Source: Bacteroidales bacterium | Lineage (GTDB): Bacteria; Bacteroidota; Bacteroidia; Bacteroidales; VadinHA17 | Direction of reading: 5' to 3' | Length of the DNA stretch: 11,079 bases | Assembly: GCA_015486475.1 (NCBI GenBank) | Contig: WFRO01000320.1 | Location: 1 to 11,079, forward strand | Shown here: positions 1 to 4,852 of the stretch, piece by piece | How the letters are laid out: each line of letters starts with the position of its first letter | Position numbering within the stretch: the stretch's first letter is position 1 | The notes under the pieces: model-generated | Told to the model about the DNA's origin: nothing | The model's database searches: none | What the model saw: the letters and a program-made list of their open reading frames with translations, nothing else | Program-made: the position numbers and the translations under genes

Positions 1-1
1 C

Positions 2-124
2 TATTTCCTGAGTCGTGTCATCTCGCGGAAGACCCGTTTTCTCAACATTTCCTACATGCTTTTCCTGGGTGGCCTGATACTGGGGATCGGCCTGTTCCTG
101 ATAAAACTTATCCTTAAAAACTGA
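2..124 (+). CDS. C-terminal end of a membrane protein (partial)
   Basis: The frame starting at base 2 is open from the window edge to a TGA at 122-124 and gives 40 residues. They comprise a basic stretch (SRVISRKTRF), a hydrophobic run of about 20 residues (ISYMLFLGGLILGIGLFLIK), and the tail LILKN. This is a single C-terminal transmembrane helix preceded by positive residues, so the basic side is probably cytoplasmic. The stop is 5 bases before the ATG of the next plus-strand gene, suggesting co-transcription. The shape 'K-x-R-x-L-x-I-S-Y-x-x-F' followed by a hydrophobic helix recalls the C-terminal ends of Pycsar-effector / DUF5706-type membrane proteins, but with only 40 residues visible that is a weak family guess. 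The rest of the gene lies outside the window. Confidence 0.7.
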   Translation, partial: YFLSRVISRKTRFLNISYMLFLGGLILGIGLFLIKLILKN

Positions 125-129
125 TCCCC

Positions 130-1215
130 ATGAATCGATCTTTGTTCAAACTATACATTACAGGTATTTTCCTGCTATTGTTCCTGCTGTACCAACCCGC
201 TCCCGCCCAGCAGGTCACCACCGACACTACGGGAACGATCACCGTCACCCCGGAAAAAGATTGGAACCTTTTCGGCCGCGACAGACTGGTCCGCCTGGCC
301 CTCTATTACAACGGGAAAACATACAGAAAAAACCGTTACAAACCTGAATATCAGAAAGCCCTGCTGCGCATCCAACTGGAGGACAGCAGCTGGGTGGACA
401 AACCGGTCAAGATCAAGGCCCGCGGGGAGTTCAGGCGTACTTACTGCTCCTATCCTCCTTTCAAGCTGAACATCAAGAAAGCCGATTTTGACAATCCCTA
501 CCTGGACAAAACGGGGGCCATGAAATTCGTCGTCCAGTGCAAAAGATCAAGGGATTATGAAGATTATCTTTTAAAGGAGTTTCTGATATACAAACTCTAT
601 AATCTGCTTACCGATCGCAGTTTCAGGGTGCGGCTGGTGGAGATGACCTATGTGGATTCCAGTAAAAAGAAAAACAATGTCTTCACCAAATACGGCTTCC
701 TCATCGAGCCTGTAAAGAACCTGTCCAAACGGCTCAATGCTTTTTATGTCAAAAGCGGAGGGGTAAAGATGAAGGATATGGACCCGGAGGCCATGGTGCG
801 GGTGGCCTTGTTCGAATATATGATCGGCAATACGGACTGGTCCCTTGCGGGGCAGCACAACGTCAAAGTGTTCACGCTCCTCGAGAACCAGCGATCCCTT
901 GCCATCCCGGTCCCGTATGATTTTGACTTTTCCGGTATGGTAAATGCCCCTTATGCAAGCCCGGCCGAGAATTCGGGCCTGAAAAATGTCAGGGAAAGGC
1001 GTTACCTCGGCCCTTGCCTGCCGGAAGAGATCACCGAAAAAGTGGTAGGATCATTTCTGGAGAAAAGAAAGGAGATAGAACAGGTGATTACGGACTTTCC
1101 CTATCTGAATGAGAAAGACAAAAAGGATATGCTCTACTACCTCGGAACATTCTTCGATGAGTTAAAAAATAAAAACGTCCGGCAGAACATGATCTTCAGC
1201 GATTGCATGAAGTAG
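130..1215 (+). CDS. Secreted CotH-like (atypical kinase fold) protein
   Basis: This is a 361-residue exported protein. Residues 1-26 form a signal peptide (basic MNRSLFK, hydrophobic core, cleavage likely after PAPA). Several blocks follow the order seen in CotH / HipA-like kinases: an RGEFRR...PPFKLNIKK segment at 98-117, a helical DYLLKEFLIYKLYNLL at 145-160, a strand pair ending in YGFLIEP at 188-194, GNTDWSLAGQHN at 233-244, and PVPYDFDFSG at 260-269. The last two resemble the catalytic D-x(n)-N loop (D236, N244) and the metal-binding DxD (D264, D266) of that fold. CotH itself phosphorylates spore-coat proteins; what this protein acts on is unknown. It lies 5 bases after an upstream membrane-protein gene, which suggests an operon. 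No Shine-Dalgarno is visible, as is usual in Bacteroidota. The family link rests on motif order read by eye. A catalytically dead relative is also possible. Confidence 0.7.
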   Translation: MNRSLFKLYITGIFLLLFLLYQPAPAQQVTTDTTGTITVTPEKDWNLFGRDRLVRLALYYNGKTYRKNRYKPEYQKALLRIQLEDSSWVDKPVKIKARGEFRRTYCSYPPFKLNIKKADFDNPYLDKTGAMKFVVQCKRSRDYEDYLLKEFLIYKLYNLLTDRSFRVRLVEMTYVDSSKKKNNVFTKYGFLIEPVKNLSKRLNAFYVKSGGVKMKDMDPEAMVRVALFEYMIGNTDWSLAGQHNVKVFTLLENQRSLAIPVPYDFDFSGMVNAPYASPAENSGLKNVRERRYLGPCLPEEITEKVVGSFLEKRKEIEQVITDFPYLNEKDKKDMLYYLGTFFDELKNKNVRQNMIFSDCMK

Positions 1216-1230
1216 TGAACCGGCATGGGA

Positions 1231-1258
1231 AGTTACGAGTTAGGAGTATCGAGTTGAG
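1231..1258. repeat. Heptanucleotide tandem repeat, four units
   Basis: Four consecutive 7-mers with consensus AGTTASG start at 1231, 1238, 1245 and 1252; each differs from the consensus at 0-3 positions. The array begins 15 bases after the stop of the CotH-like gene. It is one of several tandem arrays with periods of 7-9 bp in this window's spacers. Confidence 0.6.
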
Positions 1259-1263
1259 TCATT

Positions 1264-1420
1264 ACGCTGCTACGCAGCTGAAATTAGCTCGCTGCTTTGC
1301 CCGCCAAAGCCCCCGGTCCCTGAGTGATTGCGTTAGCAATCTTACCGAAGGGCGGGACGAAATCAGGTAGAAATTAGCTCGCTTCGCTCGCGAAATTAAG
1401 CCACTACGTGGCTGAAATTA
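1264..1420. repeat. Array of short hairpins separated by GAAATTA
   Basis: GAAATTA-type spacers (TGAAATTA, AGAAATTA, CGAAATTA, TGAAATTA) separate small foldbacks. One is GCTGC-tac-GCAGC at 1266-1278. Another is TTCG-ctcg-CGAA at 1383-1394, which overlaps the direct repeat GCTCGC at 1377-1382 and 1386-1391. The third is AGCCAC-tac-GTGGCT at 1399-1413. A longer hairpin (1300-1356) sits between the first and second. The repeated TAC loop, with the stem bases changing together, indicates that structure rather than sequence is kept. Function is unknown; it looks like an intergenic REP-like mosaic. Confidence 0.7.
1300..1356. repeat. Long hairpin, CCCGCC/GGCGGG arms with nested inner stem
   Basis: Outer arms are CCCGCC (1300-1305) and GGCGGG (1351-1356). 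Inside is a second perfect stem, GATTGC (1326-1331) and GCAATC (1336-1341), with a GTTA loop. The flanks CCAAAGC and CCCTGAG...CGAAGGG match the corresponding parts of the hairpins at 6938-6969 and 6983-7029, so this is a member of the same family. The inner stem sits where the 6983-7029 copy reads CTTGT. Confidence 0.7.
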
Positions 1421-1424
1421 ATAA

Positions 1425-1452
1425 GTAGAGACGCACGGCCGTGCGTCTTTAC
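1425..1452. terminator. 28-bp palindrome, possible bidirectional terminator
   Basis: The sequence is symmetric about 1438/1439 over 14 base pairs. Thirteen are Watson-Crick and one (1428/1449) is a G-T that would pair in RNA. Core is AGACGCACGGCCGTGCGTCT (1429-1448). It lies between two convergent genes, 209 bases after the plus stop and 238 bases before the minus stop, which suits a shared terminator. The T-run after it is only TTT then TACAC, so an intrinsic terminator is not certain. It may instead be a dispersed palindromic repeat of the GTAGAGACGC type found in many Bacteroidota spacers. Confidence 0.45.
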
Positions 1453-1628
1453 ACGTATTTTCATATTATTCTTCTCTTTGATTCCATTGCGAACAGCTCC
1501 GTGCCGTCTGCGTGAAACCATTCAAAAATCAGAATTCAAAAATATTTCGCTTTATCTCATTATCGCTTTATCGCTTCCTGGCTGCGGCAGGAAGGCATCT
1601 CTTCATCGTTCCCATCATTCCACTATTC

Positions 1629-1644
1629 CCTGCCGGCAGGCAGG
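1629..1644. repeat. CCTGCCGGCAGG palindrome with extra CAGG
   Basis: Bases 1629-1640 are a perfect 12-bp palindrome, followed directly by a further CAGG, so a longer CCTGCC-type foldback is also possible. It lies in the pyrimidine-rich part of the spacer just downstream of the minus-strand lipoprotein gene. No U-tract follows on either strand. Confidence 0.45.
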
Positions 1645-1690
1645 CATCATTCCTCTCTTAGGGTGAGTACCTTTTCGTGTCACCTATTTT

Positions 1691-2605
1691 TCATTGGCCC
1701 CCTACATATACCGAATCGGGGCTGACAGAGCTCATGTCTCCGATGATGACCTTCACATGATAATACTTGCCGGTCTCTATCAACGGATTTACGAGAACAC
1801 GCAAATGTTCTTTCTCCGGAGAGATGACCTGACATTTCGTATCCCCGATGAGCACATCCTGAAAATAAGGATACGGTTTGAGGTAATCTCCGTAAACATC
1901 CAGCGTATCTTTCAATGCTACCTGCCCGGGGCTGATATGGCTGACCACAGGAGGATACAGCTCCAGGGTTCCGGTGGCCTTCATCCCCATCACATCCACG
2001 GTCACTTCATTGATCTTCGTCGTCAGTTGCACCGGCACCTCGATCTTTATGAGGGTATCGGAAAAATATGTTTTTTGGATATCCGTATACAAAGTAACAT
2101 CCACCAGACGATCATTGCTGCCGAAATATTTCCCCTGGATCGATATCTCCTGCTTGTAAGTTGCGGGAGAGGGAGTGATCGCCGTGATCTCGGGAGTATG
2201 ACATCCCTGGCTGACGAACTGATCAACGGGGCTGTACACCGTCAGGTCGCCACAAATTGCAAAAGCCTTTACATAAAGGGTCTTACCGGCAGGCATTCCG
2301 AAATCCACAAAAGATTCGAAATCAGAGGCATTTTCCATGGGCCCCAGATGCACTACCTGGCTTAACCCGGGAGGAAGAGTTTCATGAAATCCCCAATAAA
2401 ATCCGTGATCCGTCACCGGGTCTGTGCCCTCTTCCAGGATCTCACCCCGGAAACGGGCTCCCTCCGGCCCTGCATCCGTGATCTCTGTTTTGATCAGAAG
2501 AGGAAAAGGTCTTTGCGTAAAAGAATGAGACTTATCGCATGCTGCAACCATCAGGGCAGGCAGCATGATCATTACCATATACCGGAAATAATTCATATAC
2601 TTCAT
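1691..2605 (-). CDS. TIG/IPT-domain surface lipoprotein
   Basis: This encodes 304 residues. The N-terminus is a lipoprotein signal with lipobox V-A-A-C, so C23 would be lipidated; the following DKSHS is polar and charged, as is usual for export towards the Bacteroidota cell surface. Residues about 36-132 form a fibronectin-like beta domain with the frequent Bacteroidota pattern 'ARFRGEI...TDHGFYWG'. Residues about 137-217 (TPEITAITPSPATYKQEISIQG) and 218-300 (PPVVSHISPGQVALKDTLDVYG) are two consecutive TIG/IPT immunoglobulin-like domains. No catalytic motif is seen; a binding or scaffolding role at the surface is inferred. The ATG is 11 bases after the stop of the outer-membrane protein gene, with AGGGA in the gap, so the two are almost certainly one transcript. 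Confidence 0.8.
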   Translation of the reverse strand: MKYMNYFRYMVMIMLPALMVAACDKSHSFTQRPFPLLIKTEITDAGPEGARFRGEILEEGTDPVTDHGFYWGFHETLPPGLSQVVHLGPMENASDFESFVDFGMPAGKTLYVKAFAICGDLTVYSPVDQFVSQGCHTPEITAITPSPATYKQEISIQGKYFGSNDRLVDVTLYTDIQKTYFSDTLIKIEVPVQLTTKINEVTVDVMGMKATGTLELYPPVVSHISPGQVALKDTLDVYGDYLKPYPYFQDVLIGDTKCQVISPEKEHLRVLVNPLIETGKYYHVKVIIGDMSSVSPDSVYVGGQ

Positions 2606-2616
2606 GATCCCTGTTT

Positions 2617-3870
2617 TTAAAATGAAATACCAACCCGGAGACCCGTGGAGATATTGGAAGATGAATATTCTTCTTCCCCGAAAGAGAAGAGGAGGGCTTC
2701 ACAATAGCCCTCAAAGAAAGGCGAAAAATGTTTCAGGGGGATCTCCATGCCCAGTCCTCCCGCCGGACCGATATTGTACCCGGCTGCCGGCCCCCCCTCT
2801 TTTTTACCATGGTTGGTCACCACCGTCGATCTCACCACGTCCGTTACCAGATATTCTGTATTCTGGGAGAAGGTCCAGTTCATCATCCCTCCCACAAAAT
2901 AATAAGGTCTCACTTTCCCTGAGAGAAAGACACCTTTAAACCACAGACCGGCCCGCACATTGGATACATCGGTGAAAGCTTCCCGGTAAGTTATTGCGTT
3001 CGTATTATCCAGGGTGCTTTCTCCATGATAAACATTCGACATATAGGCCACGAACAGCCCTATCCCCAACAACTCCTTCTGATCGAACCAGAAAGTGATC
3101 CCAAGGCCGGGCGCAACGGAAAGCGAAGGTTCATAGTCCAGCTCTTCCGCATCATCCCCGTCATCCGAATGATAACCCAGAAAAGCCACGTTCATCCCCA
3201 CGACAGGAGCAAAACGCACCTTCATTTTCTGCAGGTGAAACTTCTTCTCATATACAATACACTTCTCCCCTTCACATGCTTTGGCATGGAAATCTTTGGC
3301 AAACTTTATCAGATCCTTATCTTCCAGTTTCAGGGAGTTGATCTCAGGATACAACGATTGATAATCGGAAAAAAGATATCTGAGAGCACCGATATACTCC
3401 CGGCTGTAGGAAGCATAAAAACCATCCTCTCTCTCCACCACTTTCTTTTCATTTTTCAGTTCCACCAGTGGCTGACCTTTCCGCTCCACCAGATAATGGT
3501 CTTTTTCCATATCCCGGTACACATACAGGTTGGCCTCTCCTTCCACCAGAAACTCCAGGAACATCGGCTCCTTCTTATCACCCACAGGCACCATCTTCGA
3601 GATGTAATACTTCCCTTTCTCAAACCGGTACGACAGGATATCGAACGGCATGTACTCCACAGGTTTCTCATTCGCCGCTGCTCTGAAGATGCAGGACTTT
3701 GAGTTCTTCCACGGAACACGCTGTTTGATCTCACCATAGATCGTATCTCCATCCATGGTGATGATGTAACCCGGCTCAAAATATTCCTCGTTCTGGGCCC
3801 GGACCGGCAAAGGATGCAGTACCGGCATCAGGAACAAAAGAATAGCGTAAATTTTTGGAACATACTTCAT
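2617..3870 (-). CDS. Outer-membrane beta-barrel protein with N-terminal GDTIYGEI domain
   Basis: I start it at the ATG at 3870 (MKYVPK, 417 residues). An upstream in-frame TTG at 3876 would add only two residues. Residues 1-25 are a signal peptide ending VRA. Residues about 30-200 carry the motif GYIITMDGDTIYGEIK, a periplasmic segment often seen ahead of barrels in Bacteroidota. From about 215 to the end, alternating hydrophobic strands (VRFAPVVGMNVAF, GLFVAYMS, PYYFVGGMM, GLRVGISF) suggest an 8- to 10-strand barrel. The final residue is Phe, as in BAM-assembled proteins. A CEGEKC pair (C199, C204) could form a disulfide. Substrate or function is unknown. The gene is followed after 11 bases by the TIG lipoprotein gene, so a membrane protein/lipoprotein pair is likely. 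Confidence 0.8.
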   Translation of the reverse strand: MKYVPKIYAILLFLMPVLHPLPVRAQNEEYFEPGYIITMDGDTIYGEIKQRVPWKNSKSCIFRAAANEKPVEYMPFDILSYRFEKGKYYISKMVPVGDKKEPMFLEFLVEGEANLYVYRDMEKDHYLVERKGQPLVELKNEKKVVEREDGFYASYSREYIGALRYLFSDYQSLYPEINSLKLEDKDLIKFAKDFHAKACEGEKCIVYEKKFHLQKMKVRFAPVVGMNVAFLGYHSDDGDDAEELDYEPSLSVAPGLGITFWFDQKELLGIGLFVAYMSNVYHGESTLDNTNAITYREAFTDVSNVRAGLWFKGVFLSGKVRPYYFVGGMMNWTFSQNTEYLVTDVVRSTVVTNHGKKEGGPAAGYNIGPAGGLGMEIPLKHFSPFFEGYCEALLFSFGEEEYSSSNISTGLRVGISF

Positions 3871-4054
3871 ATCCAAAGATTTATAGAGTTAATAAAAGAA
3901 GGGATTGCATCAAATGCCTGTGAATGATCCTCCAGACGCAACAGAGCTCTACGCATAGAAAACCTTTTGGGGAAGCATATTAGTAATAATTTTAAAATTT
4001 TTCAAATAATCAAGGAAATTTTTTGTTTTTGTTTATAAAACAGGCCAGTGGAAT

Positions 4055-4110
4055 ATACCTATTTAAATAGGTATTTAAATAGGTAATTTAATAGGTATTT
4101 AAATACCTAT
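4055..4110. repeat. Iterated AT-rich palindromic block
   Basis: Three tandem 12-mers, AGGTATTTAAAT (4069-4080), AGGTAATTTAAT (4081-4092) and AGGTATTTAAAT (4093-4104), are flanked by inverted units: ACCTATTTAAAT at 4057-4068 and the half-unit ACCTAT at 4105-4110. This creates two perfect 20-bp palindromes, 4055-4074 and 4091-4110. The block is about 185 bases upstream of the outer-membrane protein start. The layout suits an operator with several dimer sites or a cruciform, but it could also be a decayed repeat. Confidence 0.75.
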
Positions 4111-4121
4111 ATTTTGAGTCC

Positions 4122-4213
4122 CGCCACTCTCGAGATTTTTAATCTCGTTAGAGTGGCGAGCCCGTCCGACCGGAGTCATCCGGGCGGGGATGCTCGCAAA
4201 TCCTCGATTTGCG
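4122..4213. repeat. Cluster of three foldbacks
   Basis: First stem: CGCCACTCT (4122-4130) pairs with AGAGTGGCG (4150-4158) and the inner CGAGATT (4131-4137) pairs with AATCTCG (4141-4147) around a TTT loop, giving 16 bp with a two-base bulge. Second: CCCGTCCG (4161-4168) pairs with CGGGCGGG (4181-4188) with one G-T. Third: CGCAAATC (4195-4202) pairs with GATTTGCG (4206-4213) around a CTC loop. The three are nearly back to back. No T-run follows on either strand, so they do not look like ordinary intrinsic terminators. Confidence 0.7.
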
Positions 4214-4224
4214 GCATGTGAAGT

Positions 4225-4254
4225 TTGGAGTGTGGAGTACTTGGAGTGTGGAGT
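4225..4254. repeat. Direct repeat of TTGGAGTGTGGAGT
   Basis: The 14-mer TTGGAGTGTGGAGT occurs at 4225-4238 and again at 4241-4254, a 16-base period. Each copy is itself two near-identical 7-mers (TGGAGTG, TGGAGTA/T). It is another member of the 7-base tandem repeats in these spacers. Confidence 0.6.
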
Positions 4255-4313
4255 TGATTGCTGCAATCATGCATTCACCCATTTAATCATTATCCCTCCG
4301 TCACCCCTGTCAA

Positions 4314-4401
4314 GAAGCCCGGAGGGCTTCAAGTAGGGTAGCCCCGGTTACGTCCGGGGTAAAAATGCAATACAATAAACATGCAACCCCGGCAGGGGTT
4401 G
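4314..4401. repeat. Three consecutive GC-rich hairpins
   Basis: GAAGCCC (4314-4320) pairs with GGGCTTC (4324-4330) around a GGA loop. CCCCGG (4342-4347) pairs with CCGGGG (4354-4359) around TTACGT. CAACCCC (4384-4390) pairs with GGGGTTG (4395-4401) around GGCA. The intervening sequence is AT-rich. This looks like a REP-like intergenic element found in many copies in Bacteroidota genomes, though I cannot count copies from one window. A short frame through it reads MQYNKHATPAGVE, which I regard as a by-product. Confidence 0.65.
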
Positions 4402-4495
4402 AAATTGGTTGGATATTAGGGGAAGAATTGATAGCACTATTCAGGGGATATGGGATTGCTTTTGATGAAAAGTCTCTCATAACAAAGCCTGAATT

Positions 4496-4548
4496 CAACC
4501 CCGTCCCTTGCTTCGCCGAAGTGGCTACGCGAAGGCACAGCGGGGTTG
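4496..4548. repeat. Foldback with CAACCCCG/CGGGGTTG arms, copy 1
   Basis: Outer stem CAACCCCG (4496-4503) pairs with CGGGGTTG (4541-4548). The interior contains CTTCGC...GCGAAG and GTGGCTACGCGAAGGC, which can form further stems. The interior closely resembles that of the foldback at 4601-4650, so the two are diverged copies. The arms are also the same bases as the hairpin at 4384-4401 (CAACCCC/GGGGTTG). Confidence 0.6.
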
Positions 4549-4570
4549 TTAACGGATGGTCATGCTTGAC

Positions 4571-4588
4571 CCACAGACGTTACTGTGG
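4571..4588. repeat. Small hairpin between two foldback copies
   Basis: CCACAG (4571-4576) pairs with CTGTGG (4583-4588) around the loop ACGTTA. It lies between the two diverged 50-bp foldbacks and resembles the loop style TTACGT at 4348-4353. Confidence 0.5.
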
Positions 4589-4600
4589 CTACCTGACTGA

Positions 4601-4650
4601 GACCCCTCCCTTGCTCCGCCATAGCGGCTACGCGAAGGCGAGGCGGGGTC
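4601..4650. repeat. Foldback with GACCCC/GGGGTC arms, copy 2
   Basis: Outer arms are GACCCC (4601-4606) and GGGGTC (4645-4650). The interior TCCCTTGCT...GCGGCTACGCGAAGGC closely matches 4504-4536. The outer stem bases differ from copy 1 but still pair, which points to conservation of the foldback. Confidence 0.6.
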
Positions 4651-4676
4651 TTCTCGCATTATCTCTTCATCGTTCT

Positions 4677-4760
4677 CTTCCCACTCTTCCCACTCTTTCC
4701 ACTCTTCAGACTTTTCCTACTTTCCACTCTTCGACTTTTCGACTTTTAGACTTTTCGACC
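4677..4760. repeat. Pyrimidine-rich tandem repeat, period 9 then 8
   Basis: Five 9-base units of type CTTCCCACT run from 4677 to 4721 (with drift to TTTCCTACT), followed by one 7-base TTCCACT (4722-4728), and then four 8-base units of type TTTCGACT from 4729 to 4760. The plus strand is nearly all pyrimidine with one or two purines per unit. The change of period with conserved 'ACT' ends suggests replication slippage. Confidence 0.65.
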
Positions 4761-4781
4761 TTCATCTTTTGCCTTTCTTCG

Positions 4782-4817
4782 TCCGCCGTAGTCCCGGTAC
4801 TCCGGGACGAAGGCGGA
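4782..4817 (-). terminator. Hairpin downstream of GH97 (REP-like, possible terminator)
   Basis: Arms TCCGCC (4782-4787) and GGCGGA (4812-4817) enclose a second stem GTCCCGG (4791-4797)/CCGGGAC (4802-4808) with a TACT loop and a 3-base symmetric internal loop. It starts 35 bases after the GH97 stop on the minus strand, so it could stabilise or end that transcript. It is followed on the minus strand by GAAGAAAGG, not a U-run, so intrinsic termination is doubtful. It belongs to the same family as the hairpins at 1300, 6938 and 6983. Confidence 0.5.
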
Positions 4818-4820
4818 TTA

Positions 4821-4844
4821 CTTTTGCCTTCTGCCTTCTGCCTT
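4821..4844. repeat. Heptamer repeat CTTCTGC
   Basis: CTTTTGC, CTTCTGC, CTTCTGC and a partial CTT run in tandem from 4821. They directly abut the hairpin ending at 4817 with the linker TTA, and the GH97 stop lies 9 bases beyond. The combination 'hairpin-TTA-CTTTTGCCTT' recurs at 7024-7042 downstream of GH29. Confidence 0.6.
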
Positions 4845-4852
4845 AACACTTT

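Larger units (their letters stand above)
1216..1690. other. Convergent repeat-filled spacer
   Basis: This spacer lies between the plus-strand CotH-like gene and the minus-strand TIG lipoprotein, which converge on it. I see no gene in it. It holds a 7-bp tandem repeat (1231-1258), an array of small hairpins separated by GAAATTA (1264-1420), a long hairpin nested inside that array (1300-1356), a 28-bp near-perfect palindrome (1425-1452) and a CCTGCCGGCAGG palindrome (1629-1640). Each is described separately. Bases 1453-1628 show only low-complexity pyrimidine-rich sequence and a short open frame with no protein-like features. Confidence 0.8.
3871..4852. other. 982-bp non-coding spacer packed with palindromes and tandem repeats
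   Basis: This spacer lies between the GH97 stop and the start of the outer-membrane protein gene, both on the minus strand. Bases 3871-4050 are AT-rich and should contain the promoter of the outer-membrane protein unit, but I found no clear TTTG / TAnnTTTG pair. From 4055 on, nearly every stretch belongs to a repeat or foldback, described separately: 4055-4110, 4122-4213, 4225-4254, 4314-4401, 4496-4548, 4571-4588, 4601-4650, 4677-4760, 4782-4817 and 4821-4844. The open frames crossing it translate these repeats and show no protein-like character, so I call no gene. Confidence 0.8.

Noticed and set aside
1478..1666. Plus-strand open frame of 62 codons in the convergent spacer
   Set aside because: It is short, has no start signal and covers a low-complexity pyrimidine stretch.
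1694..2365. Plus-strand open frame of 223 codons
   Set aside because: It is antisense to the TIG lipoprotein, which has a lipobox and two recognisable domains.
3025..3702. Plus-strand open frame of 225 codons
   Set aside because: It is antisense to the outer-membrane protein gene and has no signal or domain pattern.
3871..3900. Promoter-like TATAAATCTTTG just before the outer-membrane protein ATG
   Set aside because: The TTTG is four bases from the ATG and the TA is at the wrong distance from it, so it does not fit the Bacteroidota -7 box.
4499..4650. Cloverleaf-like folding suggesting a tRNA or tRNA remnant
   Set aside because: No anticodon-arm, T-loop (GTTCRANNC) or CCA-end pattern is present; two diverged copies of a foldback explain it better.
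4677..4760. CRISPR-like array
   Set aside because: Units are 7-9 bases with no unique spacers between them, so this is a simple tandem repeat.
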